A stretch of 64,000 nt of DNA from an uncultured Pseudomonadota bacterium (GCA_903825645.1 CAIKBL010000087.1:1-64000); one strand, 5' to 3'; counted from the first letter of the stretch, positions 43,692 through 53,142 are shown. Notes: generated from the letters alone by a model not told the origin. Translations and numbers: made by a program.

Positions 43692-44939
43692 ATGTCAGAC
43701 CCAGATGATGATCTTTCCTTACCGCGCGGGGCAGCTTTGACGGCGCGCGACGCGCAGTTTCGTGAGGATCCCGACGCCCTCTACGATTCCCTGCGCGTCC
43801 ATGCGCCAATTTATCGCGATACGGCGTACGGCCGCACGTTGTTGACCCGCTTCGATGATGTACGCAGTGTCCTGCGGCATAAAAAATTCGGGGTAGATGC
43901 GCGCAAATCGCACCCCGACTCCTACATGCGACGGGTGGCGGCGACGGGTGTCAGTGGGCGCGAAGGTCAAACCGCCTACGAACCGCCGCTCGTCCTGCTG
44001 GATGATCCGGCACACCGACGCATCCGACTTTTGATGAGTAAAGCCTTCACGCCACACGCGATCGAAGCGATGAAGCCGCGCATCCAGGTGATTACCGACG
44101 AGCTACTGGCGACCTTCGAGGACGAGTCGGAAATCGATTTTATCGAACGTTTCGCCGGGCCGTTACCGACCCTGATCATCGCCGAGATGTTGGGGGTTCC
44201 ATCCACACATGGCGCTGATTTGAAGCGTTGGTCCGATAAAATTCTGCAGGGCTATGATCCCGAACGAGACGTCACGACTCAGCGAGGCCTGCGCGAGAGC
44301 TACGTCGAAATGAGCGCGCTGCTGAAAGAAACGGTTGCTGCACGCCGACGGAAACCCGTCGAGGATTTGATTTCCGCAATGATCCGGGCACAGGAAGAAT
44401 CCGATAGTCTCACTGATCTTGAGATCATCAGCCTTTGTACCCAGTTGCTGGTGGCGGGCAATGTGACCACGACGGATCTCATGGGAAATGGTCTGCATGC
44501 GCTAATGGCGCATCCGGCTCAAATGCACAAGCTGCAGGCATCGCCACAACTTATCGAGCAGGCCGTCGAGGAAATTCTGCGCTACGACTGTCCGTTGACC
44601 GAAACAGCACGTATCGCGCTCGACGAACTGTCAATTTCGGGTTGCCCTTTTAGTCAAGGAGATACGCTGACCGTGTCCCTGGCGGCGGCTAATCATGATC
44701 CCGCGCAATTTCCACAACCGCACGAATTCGATATCGAACGTGGTGATGCGACCCATCTTGCGTTCGGGAGTGGGGTGCACGTGTGCCTGGGCGCGCCGCT
44801 TGCGCGCCTTGAAGGGCAAATCTGCCTGCAGGCCTTTATCCAACGCTTTCCGACTGTGCGGCCAGGCACCGAATCGCCACGCCGACGACGGCTCCCGTTC
44901 TTTCGTGGCTTTGAATGCCTGCCCGTCAAATTGAGTTGA
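43692..44939 (+). CDS. Cytochrome P450 (bacterial class)
   Basis: A 415-residue soluble P450. The I-helix motif AGNVTTTDLMGNG lies near 254, the K-helix E-x-x-R in EEILRYDCPLTETARIA, and the heme-binding loop FGSGVHVCLGAPLARLEGQI, with the thiolate Cys near residue 364. The oxygen-activation acid/Thr pair reads N-V-T-T rather than the usual D/E-T-T, but many bacterial P450s vary there. It needs a ferredoxin and reductase partner; none is encoded next to it. Substrate unknown. A second P450 lies at 47881-49134 on the other strand, with a flavin monooxygenase between them. Confidence 0.9.
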   Translation: MSDPDDDLSLPRGAALTARDAQFREDPDALYDSLRVHAPIYRDTAYGRTLLTRFDDVRSVLRHKKFGVDARKSHPDSYMRRVAATGVSGREGQTAYEPPLVLLDDPAHRRIRLLMSKAFTPHAIEAMKPRIQVITDELLATFEDESEIDFIERFAGPLPTLIIAEMLGVPSTHGADLKRWSDKILQGYDPERDVTTQRGLRESYVEMSALLKETVAARRRKPVEDLISAMIRAQEESDSLTDLEIISLCTQLLVAGNVTTTDLMGNGLHALMAHPAQMHKLQASPQLIEQAVEEILRYDCPLTETARIALDELSISGCPFSQGDTLTVSLAAANHDPAQFPQPHEFDIERGDATHLAFGSGVHVCLGAPLARLEGQICLQAFIQRFPTVRPGTESPRRRRLPFFRGFECLPVKLS

Positions 44940-45971
44940 AATATTCTTCAGGAAAGTCAGAAGAACGAATGGGGCACGCTCTCGGTGCTTGCTTGCCAGG
45001 GGCCATGGCGAGCCATCCGGAAATGTCTGTGCCCGTATCTGACCCATGCGGGGAAAGGAACGGCGGCAGTTGAAGTGGCCAAATCTGACCTGACTCGCAC
45101 CCGCTCCCTTCTGTGCGGCGCATGAACTACTGTTTAGCTAAAGGCTGGATGCGCACCCTCAGCGGGGGCGGGCGAGGGCAACCGCCAGGTGATTCGGGGG
45201 CAGTCTTCAGGATCGAGTCCGGCCATTTTTTGGAGCACAGGATGAATGGAGGGGCCTTTGGGTAAGTATCGTACGGGATCCCAACTGGTTCACTGTTTCG
45301 CGAAGATCCCGCTCCGGCAGATGGGAATATCGCTTCGTTATTTGCGCCGAACGATCCCCAACAATGCCGCAGGCGTTCTCTCGGGGATCCCAGGTACTCC
45401 GCGCAAACGTGCGTCACCCTGTCTCAGATCCTAAAAGCAGACAGGCGCCACTCCAGGCACCTGGCGAACTTCCGGTAAGTCTCAACGCAGTACCCTGTCC
45501 GCTATGGCGAGTGTCTCGCCAATGTCTTGGATTACATAGAGGCGCCACGGGGATGAGTCGCGCGTTACTGTTGAACATAAGAGGGCAGTGCGCGACGGGC
45601 CTGGCCATCGTCGAAGCGGCACGACGGTCAGTGTCTGTCCCGACCCGGTGCAGAGATCTGCATGATAGCGAGCGTCAGAAGCACTCGCCCGCGGCAAATT
45701 GTCACGGTGTGTCATGCGCTTTTCGCGGTAGCGCGGCAGTCGTAATGCGCACAATCGGCGTCGAGCCTGCCGGCACTGGCATGGTCTGGCTGCGTGTCTT
45801 GGCGCAGTTAACGACAACCGTTTCGTCATAGAGAGTATTGGCTTGGGTGGGAGGAAGCCCGCGGGGAGCCTGCGTCATTTCGCGCCGCATCCGGATGACG
45901 GTTCATGGCGCGTGATCACAAGGGGCGGCTAGGGCGAGACGCTGGTGGGTATCGAGGGATACCGGCACGTC
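44940..45971. other. Intergenic stretch of about 1 kb, no convincing gene
   Basis: Several short frames overlap. The best is minus 45482-45829, whose end reads WRLYVIQDIGETLAIADRVL, protein-like but unassigned, and it may be the tail of a decayed gene. Long for a gap in this region, so likely a site of lost genes. Confidence 0.35.
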
Positions 45972-47372
45972 CTAGGTTCGAGGTGCGCGAGGGTGCGTCG
46001 CGCCAGCGCCGCCTGTGAAGGCGCCGCGGTAACGGGCTGCTGGATGACGGGAGTTCAGACGCGGCGCGCCGAATAATTTTTGACGCAGCGGGCCGGGTGC
46101 GTATTCGTCCTGCGCGAGGCCGCGCGCGCGCAAAACGGGTAGCACGTGCTCGGCGAACTCCTGAAACGAACCCGGCAGCACCCAATTGAATACGTTGATG
46201 CCATCGACACCGACTGCGGCCCAGGCTTCGATCCGGTCGGCGATCTGGTCCGGGGTACCCACCACGCGCGTGCCGCGCGAAATCGCCCGTCCGATGTCGG
46301 CGACGGTAGGCTCGTGGTCCGGTGTGACGATCCGTACCGATTCGATGAAGCCACGGGCGCCAGGGGTGTCCACGTCCTTGAGCGGCGTATCCGGAGGATA
46401 GGTGCGGCCATTTCGCCTGACCACCGCCATGTGTGCCAGATAGCCGTCGAGACTGGCGTAATGACTGTACTCTTCTTCCTTGACGCGGGCTTCGGCCTCG
46501 GTCGCCCCGATGATGCAGGTCAGTCCCTGGAAGAACTTGATGTCCTCGGCGCGTCGTCCCGCCGCGACGGCCAGTGCGCGGGTCTCGGCAATCTGCTGAC
46601 GGGCGGCGTCAATGCCAGGCGCCACGATGAACACGGCTTCCGCGTGGCGCGCCGCAAAGCATCGCCCCGAGGCCGAGGAGCCTGCCTGGAACAGGAGCGG
46701 CGTGCGCTGCGGGGAAGGGGAGGCGAGGTGGGGTCCCTCAACCCGATAGCGTTCACTGACATGGTGGATTTTATGAATTTTGGCCGGATCGGCGTGCAGG
46801 CCGCCGGCCTTGTCGGCGAGGAGTGCGTCGTCTTCCCACGAACCTTCCCACAACTTGTAGGTGACGTCGACGTATTCCTCGGCCCATCGGTAGCGCTCGG
46901 CGTGATCGGTCAGGCGATCAAGGCCGAAATTCCGTGCGCCATTGTCTTGTATCCCGGTAACGATGTTCCACGCTACGCGCCCGCAACTGATGTGATCGAG
47001 CGTCGACATCTGGCGAGCGAATTGAAAGGGATGGGATTGCGCGACATTAGAGGTCAACGCCAGACCGATATTTTCGGTATGCGTGGCGAGCGCGCCGACC
47101 AGTACCGCCGGATCATTGCTCGGGATCTGTAAACCCTCCCGCACATAGACCGACCAGTCTGCATCGGCATCGCCGTAGAGCCCGGTGACGTCAGCGAGAA
47201 ACAGCGTATCGAACTTGGCCGCCTCGAGTAATTTTGCGAGGTCGATCCAAAGCTTGACGTCGTTGAATTCGTGCTGACGAGCATCGGGACGTCGCCATTG
47301 GCCGTGGTGAATATGGGAGGTGGTATTCATCACGAAGGCATTGAAATGGAGCGGCGGGCGCAATGTAGTCAT
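45972..47372 (-). CDS. LLM-class flavin-dependent monooxygenase (NtaA/SnaA/DszA type)
   Basis: A 466-residue bacterial-luciferase-like enzyme. It begins RPPLHFNAFVMNTTSHIHHG and contains AKFDTLFLADVTGLYGDADA, STLDHISCGRVAWNIVTGIQ, RYRWAEEYVDVTYKLWEGSW and TPLLFQAGSSASGRCFAARH, all characteristic of NtaA/SnaA/DszA monooxygenases that use FMNH2 from a separate reductase. Members oxidise nitrilotriacetate, sulfones or other xenobiotics. An AGAGGA precedes the ATG. No flavin reductase gene is adjacent. The exact substrate is unknown. Confidence 0.88.
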   Translation of the reverse strand: MTTLRPPLHFNAFVMNTTSHIHHGQWRRPDARQHEFNDVKLWIDLAKLLEAAKFDTLFLADVTGLYGDADADWSVYVREGLQIPSNDPAVLVGALATHTENIGLALTSNVAQSHPFQFARQMSTLDHISCGRVAWNIVTGIQDNGARNFGLDRLTDHAERYRWAEEYVDVTYKLWEGSWEDDALLADKAGGLHADPAKIHKIHHVSERYRVEGPHLASPSPQRTPLLFQAGSSASGRCFAARHAEAVFIVAPGIDAARQQIAETRALAVAAGRRAEDIKFFQGLTCIIGATEAEARVKEEEYSHYASLDGYLAHMAVVRRNGRTYPPDTPLKDVDTPGARGFIESVRIVTPDHEPTVADIGRAISRGTRVVGTPDQIADRIEAWAAVGVDGINVFNWVLPGSFQEFAEHVLPVLRARGLAQDEYAPGPLRQKLFGAPRLNSRHPAARYRGAFTGGAGATHPRAPRT

Positions 47373-47880
47373 GGGAAATCCTCTGCGTGGGCGGCGTTAT
47401 ACCGGCGAGCCAGATGTGGGGGCGGGTAATCACTTGCCAAGAAAGCTTCCCTGTGATTTTGGCGGTATCAAGTGACATCACCACAATCCGCGCTGCGAGG
47501 CTATGAATCGTGATGCCGTGCCCAAGCCGGATTGCACGCACGATAAACGCGGTGACCGACGTAGTTCACCTTGCGCCAACACACAGGTCAAATCAACATT
47601 TCTGCGTTGGATAGGCGACATGCATCGACGGCTCAAGATGGGCGCTCTCGGCGTTTCAGCCGTGTCCCCAGTCCTATCGTTGGCATCGCGAGGATCTCTT
47701 TGCCCGTGGTCCGCCGGCGCCCGTTTCCCCGGGGTGTGATCGCCGCGTCCTGCCAGCGACGTGCCATTGGTCAACTGACGCCCTGGCGGCCTTGGGCAGT
47801 TCCCGTAGTCTTGATGGGACCTTGGGGGGCGTGATGCTTCACCGCCCGCCAAAGTTCACGATGATCTCACGCCGGAATAT
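47373..47880. other. Intergenic stretch of about 500 bases
   Basis: Between the flavin monooxygenase start and the second P450 stop. Frames of up to 124 codons exist on both strands but have no family pattern and biased composition. Nothing supported. Confidence 0.35.
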
Positions 47881-49134
47881 TTATTCGGCAGAAAAGACCA
47901 CCGGCATCGATTTCATCCCACTCAGATGATTCGAGCGCAGATAGCGATATTCACCCGTCGCTTGCATATCGGGGAAACGCGCGATGAGTTCCTCGAACAT
48001 GATGCGGATCTGCATACGTGCGACCTGCGATCCAATGCAAAAATGCTGGCCGATACCAAAGGCCAGATGATCCCGCGCGTTTGATCGGGTGATGTCAAAA
48101 TCATACGGGTTTTGAAAGATCTCGGGATCAAAATTGGCGGCACCGTACCACATCACGACTTTATCGTTTTTGCGAATTTTCTGGCCGCTAATTTCGGTGT
48201 CTTCGGTAGCCGTGCGCCGCATATAAATAATGGCGCTGACATAACGCAGCATTTCTTCGACAGCATTGGGGATAAGCGCCGGGTCTTCCCGCAGCAGACG
48301 CCATTGTTCCGGGAACTCGGTCAGGGCACGCATGCCGCCGGCGATAGTGTTTCGCGTCGTTTCATTGCCGGCCAGGATCATCAGCACAAAAAATCCGTCC
48401 AGGGTTGCCTGCGGCAGCGCTTCTCCCTCAATCCGCGTATTCGCCATGACGCTGGTCAGATCATCGAGCGGGTGTTCGCGTCGAAGCGCCATGATGCGCT
48501 TGCCGTAGCCAAACATCTTTTCGAACACATGCTGGCCGACCTCCGGTGAGGCGAAATAATCGGGATCAAGCAACGCCAACGCCTCGTTCGACCATTTTAT
48601 GATGTCTTGACGATCGGCTTCTGGTACGCCGAGCAATTCCGATAGTGTCCATAGCGGCAAAGGCGTCGCAATGTCGGTCACAAAATCGCAGACGCCATGC
48701 GGCGCGACGGCATCCAGTAATTCACGGACTTTGCGCCGGATCCCTTCTTCAAATTTACGCACGATCCCGGGATTGAAGGCCGGTGCTATCAGGCGTCGGT
48801 GAACATTATGTTCGGGGGGATCCATGGCCAGAAGCATGTGCAGAAACGCGTTCTGGGCTTCCGGATCTGTGATCCCCATGGAGTCATAGGAAATGTAATG
48901 TCCCCCGAGCGCATTGGAAAAAAGACGGGGGTTTTTAGAGATCTGCGCTACATCCGCATATCGCGTAATGGCCCAGAACCCCGGGCCATTTGCTTCGGGA
49001 TTCCAAAACACCGGAGCCTCTTCGCGCAAGCGCCGAAACGCGTCATGTGGTTGTCCGGCACTAAACAGATCAAGATTATTCAGATCCGAGATCCCAAGCG
49101 GATAACGGTGAGTCACGTGGTTAGGTAAGTTCAT
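47881..49134 (-). CDS. Cytochrome P450, CYP124/125/142-like
   Basis: A 417-residue P450. I-helix AGNETTRNTIAGGM (about 253), K-helix EEMLRYVSAIIYMRRTATED, and heme loop LAFGIGQHFCIGSQVARMQI with the Cys near 365. The segments YMRRTATEDTEISGQKI and DKVVMWYGAANFDPEIF resemble actinobacterial and proteobacterial P450s that oxidise steroid side chains, fatty acids or terpenoids. This is similarity from memory, not a substrate proof. The divergent Hsp20 gene lies 230 nt upstream. Confidence 0.9.
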   Translation of the reverse strand: MNLPNHVTHRYPLGISDLNNLDLFSAGQPHDAFRRLREEAPVFWNPEANGPGFWAITRYADVAQISKNPRLFSNALGGHYISYDSMGITDPEAQNAFLHMLLAMDPPEHNVHRRLIAPAFNPGIVRKFEEGIRRKVRELLDAVAPHGVCDFVTDIATPLPLWTLSELLGVPEADRQDIIKWSNEALALLDPDYFASPEVGQHVFEKMFGYGKRIMALRREHPLDDLTSVMANTRIEGEALPQATLDGFFVLMILAGNETTRNTIAGGMRALTEFPEQWRLLREDPALIPNAVEEMLRYVSAIIYMRRTATEDTEISGQKIRKNDKVVMWYGAANFDPEIFQNPYDFDITRSNARDHLAFGIGQHFCIGSQVARMQIRIMFEELIARFPDMQATGEYRYLRSNHLSGMKSMPVVFSAE

Positions 49135-49288
49135 GGCATTTCTCTCGATCTGGAAAGGGGCGTTCGATGGGCTAAGACTAGCACGCCCGCGCGCGCGAAC
49201 TCATAAGGGCTGCGCGATGCTGACTTGGTACACACGGGCTGTCGACCTCCCGGCACTGTGTCAGACCCGCTGAAACCGACAGCGCGCC

Positions 49289-49316
49289 CTTGAAAATAAA
49301 CGAAGCGCCCCCATCT
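49289..49316 (+). promoter_or_regulatory. Heat-shock (sigma-32) promoter of hsp20
   Basis: CTTGAAA (49289-49295), a 13-base spacer, and CCCCATCT (49309-49316) match the RpoH consensus (CTTGAAA, 11-16, CCCCATnT) almost perfectly. It lies about 50 bases before the Hsp20 start codon. Function as a sigma-32 promoter is inferred from the match. Confidence 0.85.
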
Positions 49317-49364
49317 TCTCGCCATGGCTGCTTGCAGCTTCAATCATCTCAAGGAGTATGGAAA

Positions 49365-49811
49365 ATGAGTCTTACACGTAATGATCCCTGGTCAATGATG
49401 AATCGTTTACAGGGCGAAATTCAGCGTCTTTATCCCTATCGTGCGGGTGCCGTTGACGGATCAGACAGTTCGAGTATTGCGACGAGTCACTGGGCGCCGC
49501 CCGTGGACATCGTGGAGGAGTCCGAACGCTATCTGATTGTGGCCGATGTCCCGGGTGTTGCACCGGAATCCATCGAAATCACGATGGAAGCGGGGGTCTT
49601 GACCCTGAAAGGCGAGCGGAAAGATGTGCTGGCGGAGAATCGAGATGGCGCGCGGCGTGTGGAACGCGCCAGCGGCACTTTCTACCGACGCTTCTCGTTA
49701 CCTGACGGTATTGATGCCGAACACGTGACGGCAAAGGGCCACCTGGGTGTCTTGGAGGTGTCGATCCCCAAAGTGGAAAAGGTGAAGCAACGGCGAATTA
49801 CCGTGCAGTAA
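49365..49811 (+). CDS. Small heat-shock protein Hsp20
   Basis: A 148-residue alpha-crystallin-type chaperone that holds unfolding proteins in the cytoplasm without ATP. The ATG at 49365 has AAGGAG eight bases upstream; an earlier in-frame ATG at 49290 lies within the promoter. The alpha-crystallin domain runs from about 45 (APPVDIVEESERYLIVADVP) to 140, with GVLTLKGERK, ASGTFYRRFSLPDGID and the GVLEVSIPK strand. The C-terminal I-x-V is RITVQ. Preceded by a sigma-32 promoter, and followed by interlocking inverted repeats at 49821-49874. Confidence 0.93.
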   Translation: MSLTRNDPWSMMNRLQGEIQRLYPYRAGAVDGSDSSSIATSHWAPPVDIVEESERYLIVADVPGVAPESIEITMEAGVLTLKGERKDVLAENRDGARRVERASGTFYRRFSLPDGIDAEHVTAKGHLGVLEVSIPKVEKVKQRRITVQ

Positions 49812-49820
49812 CGCGCGATA

Positions 49821-49874
49821 GTCGCGGGGGTCGGAGCAGGCGCGCGCCTATTCGATCCCCGCGACCGCCTGCTC
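49821..49874 (+). repeat. Two interlocked inverted repeats after hsp20
   Basis: GTCGCGGGG (49821-49829) is complementary to CCCCGCGAC (49857-49865). GAGCAGGCG (49834-49842) is complementary to CGCCTGCTC (49866-49874). The order A-B-A'-B' means the two nine-pair stems cannot both form in a simple nested hairpin. They could be mutually exclusive or a pseudoknot. It could end the hsp20 transcript, but only CTTAAGCTTG follows, with no T-tract. Confidence 0.55.
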
Positions 49875-49952
49875 TTAAGCTTGCCCCCATTAGGCTGGAG
49901 GCCTGATGGGGGGAGCGGATCAGCAAGCATCGTGGGGTGTGCTTGGGCTACG

Positions 49953-50771
49953 CTACGGGAGAATCGCGAAGGCTCTTGCTGGAAAGCCGAAGCCTCCCCG
50001 GACCTTGGGCCAGGTGACGACCATGACAGCACCGGTGGCCGGTACTTTATCCAGATTGGTCAGCGCTTCGATTTGCCAATGCCCATGCTTGAGCAGCCAG
50101 GCCTCGGAGTCAAAAGTTTCGGTGGTGTCGGTGTCGAGCGCTTCGTGCCCGATAGCGACCGTCCCGCGTGATTCAAATAAAAATTTAACGACCGGCAGCG
50201 ACCACCCCGGGAAGGGGCTGCGCTTGAAACGTTCCGGATTTTTTTCAAAGTCACGGCCCATGTCTGTCCGCAGCGCCACAAAGGCCCTGAGCGGAATCGC
50301 GCCGTGTGTTTGCTCCCAACTTCGCAGATCGTCGAGGTTGAAGGCATGGTTCGGTTCTGCTTTCAGCAAGGGCGTCATGTCGATCACGATCAGCGGCAGG
50401 ATCATATCTTCGAGCGGAATATTATCCATCGTCTGACCCTTCGGGTCGAAATGTGCAGGCGGGTCAATGTGCGTGCCATATTGACCCACCATCGCATAGA
50501 ACGTCGTGTGAAAGCCGTCATGTTCGAGCGTGTACGGCTGATGACTTTCTGGATCGGCGGCGGCGGCCATGGTGGCCTGACCAAAACCATGCCATACCGG
50601 TGTTTCGGGCCCGAAGGCGTGCGTGAGATCGACGCGCTTTTTGGTCGCTATCGCAGCGTAAGCGTCAGCCAGACTCATCACGGCCTGACAGGAAGCTGAG
50701 CTGAGCACCAACAGCGCGCCGAGAAAAACCGAACCGAATAAATTTTTCCGAAGGATAAAGGCGAGCATCAT
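49953..50771 (-). CDS. Secreted cyclase-family hydrolase
   Basis: A 272-residue protein with an N-terminal export signal (GSVFLGALLVLSSASCQAV) and a cyclase domain. VDLTHAFGPETPVWHGFG, the metal site YGTHIDPPAHFDPKG, and a later HEALDTDTTETFDSEAWLL. The Cys near the signal cleavage site (SSASC) could make it a lipoprotein. Compared with the cytoplasmic paralogue at 19424-20206, this one acts in the periplasm. Substrate unknown. It is not in an obvious operon. Confidence 0.8.
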   Translation of the reverse strand: MMLAFILRKNLFGSVFLGALLVLSSASCQAVMSLADAYAAIATKKRVDLTHAFGPETPVWHGFGQATMAAAADPESHQPYTLEHDGFHTTFYAMVGQYGTHIDPPAHFDPKGQTMDNIPLEDMILPLIVIDMTPLLKAEPNHAFNLDDLRSWEQTHGAIPLRAFVALRTDMGRDFEKNPERFKRSPFPGWSLPVVKFLFESRGTVAIGHEALDTDTTETFDSEAWLLKHGHWQIEALTNLDKVPATGAVMVVTWPKVRGGFGFPARAFAILP

Positions 50772-51002
50772 TAGGCAGATCTCCAGGGCTCATGGCAGGG
50801 TTCAGGGATAAATTGGACGTGCGGGTCAGGTCCACGATCAGGTCTCCGCGCGCGTGAACTACCGCAATACCTTATCGTCGCACAATGTACCCCTCAGGGT
50901 GACGGCCCGCGGGGTGTCGCGCGCCGACGCCATTGACCTACCCGCGCACAGGTTAATGGCCGGCGCGTTTGTGCCCTAAACAGGACCTGCTTATCGGTGT
51001 TT

Positions 51003-52844
51003 TCAGCGGCCTTGCAGGTAGGCGGCGACATCGCTGACGGCTTGGGCGTCGAGTTGTGCCGGGTAAAGTTTAGGCATTTTGGCGGAGGGGTTTTTGATCC
51101 ACTGGATGGTCGCTGCCATGTCCAGCCGCTTTGCGAGACCTACCAAGGCAGGACCGACTGCGCCTTCTGCCCGGCCGCCATGACAGGCGGCACATATTCT
51201 CCCAAACACCTCGGCACCATGTGCGGGATCGGGCGTTTTGAGCGGGCCATCGGCGACAGCGGCGGCTGCAGCGACGCGCGGGACCGCATTGTCCGCGCCG
51301 AGCGCATACAGGGCGAGGGTGGGTGAGCCTATGGCGCCGAAGGTGATCCGCGAGACGTTGCCTGTCGTGAGGGCGACATACTGTTTGTTATTGCGCATAT
51401 AGGTGATGACGCCACCGGCCAACGAGCCCCCGGTCGCTTTTTGATACAACGGTTTGCCGGTTTGGGCGTCCAGCGCATAGAAATTACCGGCAACATCGCC
51501 CGTGAAGATGACGCCACCCGCGGTTGGGGTCACCCCCGCGACCTGCGGCGTCTGTGTGGCGAATTTCCAGCGCGGCGCGCCGGTATCGCCATCCACGGAG
51601 ACGATCCAACCCGAGCGTTTTTCATCCAATTTGAAACTGCCGCCGAAATTAAAGACGCCGGGCTTATATTCAAAACTGGCGGCGGTGGTCAGGGTGTTGC
51701 ACCAGTCGACGGTGCCAACCACCACGGCATTATGCGTCCGATCGAAAGCAGGACCGTTCCATTCCACGCCGCCCACGACCCCAGGACAGGAATGGATCGA
51801 TTGGGTATGCGGAATGCGCGTCGGCGGCGTGACGGTCGTGACGGCCGTTTTGTAGACAAGTTTGTGGGTCTCCCGGTTCACGCCGTAGAGATAACCATCT
51901 TTACCGCCAAAAGCGACGATGCGATCGCCCTTGCTGTTGAAATAGAGCATCGGCGCCGCACCGAGGTCGAGATCTCGACCGTCATTTGAGACCAGCTGGT
52001 GATACCACTTGAGTTTGCCGGTAGCGGCGTTCAGTACCACCATGCTGTTGGTGTAGAGATTCGCGCCGGGACGATGGGCCGGCATGAAATCGGGCGTCGG
52101 GTTGCCCACCGAGACAAAGAGCTCACCGGCGGACATGTCGAGGGTGTAGGTCGTCCACGTGCCGCCGCCGCCGTAACGCGCGCTCGGGGCATTTTTCCAG
52201 GAATCAGCACCGGGCTCATCCCCACGGGGCACGGTATAGAACCGCCATATCTCGCGGCCGGTCTCGGTGTCGAAGGCCATCACGCGACCTCGGATCCCCC
52301 AATCGCCGCCGGCGGCGCCGATGATGACCAGTCCTTCGTAGATTTGGGGGGCCGCGGAGAAGAATTCGCCTTGGGACGGATCGCCGATCTGGAACTTCCA
52401 CACGGTCTTGCCGGTGATCATGTCGATGGCGAGCAACCGGCCGTCGGAGGTGCCGCGGAAGAGTTTGCCGTTGGCCGAGGCGACCCCGCGATTGACTTGG
52501 AAGGGCGTGCCGCCCGGCTCCTCGATGACATAGTGATGCCGCCAGCGCACGGCGCAATTGGTGGCATCGACCGCCAGCGTGTCGCTCTCGGAAGTGAAAT
52601 ACAGCACCCCGTCAATTTGTAGGATCCCCGTCTGAAAGGCTCCTCCCTCGTCGACTTTGACGCGGCAGATTTCGCCGAGCTGGCTGGCATTGCTGCGGTT
52701 GATCTGCGTCAGTTCGGAAAATCGCTGGCCGTTGACGGTCCCGTTGTAGCTCAGCCACTGGGTATCACTGGTCGCGGCCGTCTCGGCGGCGACGTGCAGC
52801 GACAGCGTGACCAGCATCAAACTCAGCAAAGTGATTTTGGACAT
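51003..52844 (-). CDS. PQQ-dependent dehydrogenase with C-terminal cytochrome c domain
   Basis: A 613-residue periplasmic quinoprotein. The ATG at 52844 has GGAG upstream and begins a signal peptide (TLLSLMLVTLSLHVAAE). The beta-propeller has GDWGIRGRVMAFDTETGREI, PTPDFMPAHRPGANLYTNSM, LDLGAAPMLYF and repeated AFDTETG or ALDAQTGKPLYQK units of the PQQ repeat. The C-terminal 80 residues are a class I cytochrome c with heme site CAACH (about 551) and axial Met in KMPKLYP. Such enzymes oxidise alcohols and pass electrons to the chain. The vicinal-cysteine pair of methanol dehydrogenases is not evident, and the calcium or lanthanide preference cannot be told. Confidence 0.87.
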   Translation of the reverse strand: MSKITLLSLMLVTLSLHVAAETAATSDTQWLSYNGTVNGQRFSELTQINRSNASQLGEICRVKVDEGGAFQTGILQIDGVLYFTSESDTLAVDATNCAVRWRHHYVIEEPGGTPFQVNRGVASANGKLFRGTSDGRLLAIDMITGKTVWKFQIGDPSQGEFFSAAPQIYEGLVIIGAAGGDWGIRGRVMAFDTETGREIWRFYTVPRGDEPGADSWKNAPSARYGGGGTWTTYTLDMSAGELFVSVGNPTPDFMPAHRPGANLYTNSMVVLNAATGKLKWYHQLVSNDGRDLDLGAAPMLYFNSKGDRIVAFGGKDGYLYGVNRETHKLVYKTAVTTVTPPTRIPHTQSIHSCPGVVGGVEWNGPAFDRTHNAVVVGTVDWCNTLTTAASFEYKPGVFNFGGSFKLDEKRSGWIVSVDGDTGAPRWKFATQTPQVAGVTPTAGGVIFTGDVAGNFYALDAQTGKPLYQKATGGSLAGGVITYMRNNKQYVALTTGNVSRITFGAIGSPTLALYALGADNAVPRVAAAAAVADGPLKTPDPAHGAEVFGRICAACHGGRAEGAVGPALVGLAKRLDMAATIQWIKNPSAKMPKLYPAQLDAQAVSDVAAYLQGR

Positions 52845-53068
52845 AACGGCTCGCTCCGTAGGGGGGATTGCAGGGAAATCGCGCAACCCAAGCGCGCTAT
52901 CCTAAACGTTCGTGGCGATTTGACAACGCAGGCGATGTCTGGCGCCGGGGCCGCCAAGGCACGCCATTCGCCGGCATCAGCGACGTATCTTGATGTTCGT
53001 TCCGGGGTGTAGGATGGCGAGCATGAGAGTAAGACTGCGGGTGGCACGACCGTCCGTACGGGAGTCTT

Positions 53069-53085
53069 CTTAAGACCGCCTTAAG
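53069..53085 (+). promoter_or_regulatory. CTTAAG-N5-CTTAAG direct repeat (PmrA/QseB-type box)
   Basis: CTTAAG at 53069-53074 and 53080-53085 are separated by five bases, and the flanking ACCG is repeated too, giving an 11-base period (one helical turn). This is the binding-site form of OmpR-family response regulators such as PmrA and QseB. It lies about 60 bases before the start of the TPR protein gene. Binding is inferred from the pattern alone. Confidence 0.5.
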
Positions 53086-53142
53086 ACCGACGGTGCAGAC
53101 TGGCGGTCAGGCTGCATTTGCGCAGATTTAGGAGTAAAGAAA

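Noticed and set aside
46146-47132. A 328-codon plus frame opposite the flavin monooxygenase
   Set aside because: Antisense to a well-conserved gene, with no domain pattern or ribosome site.
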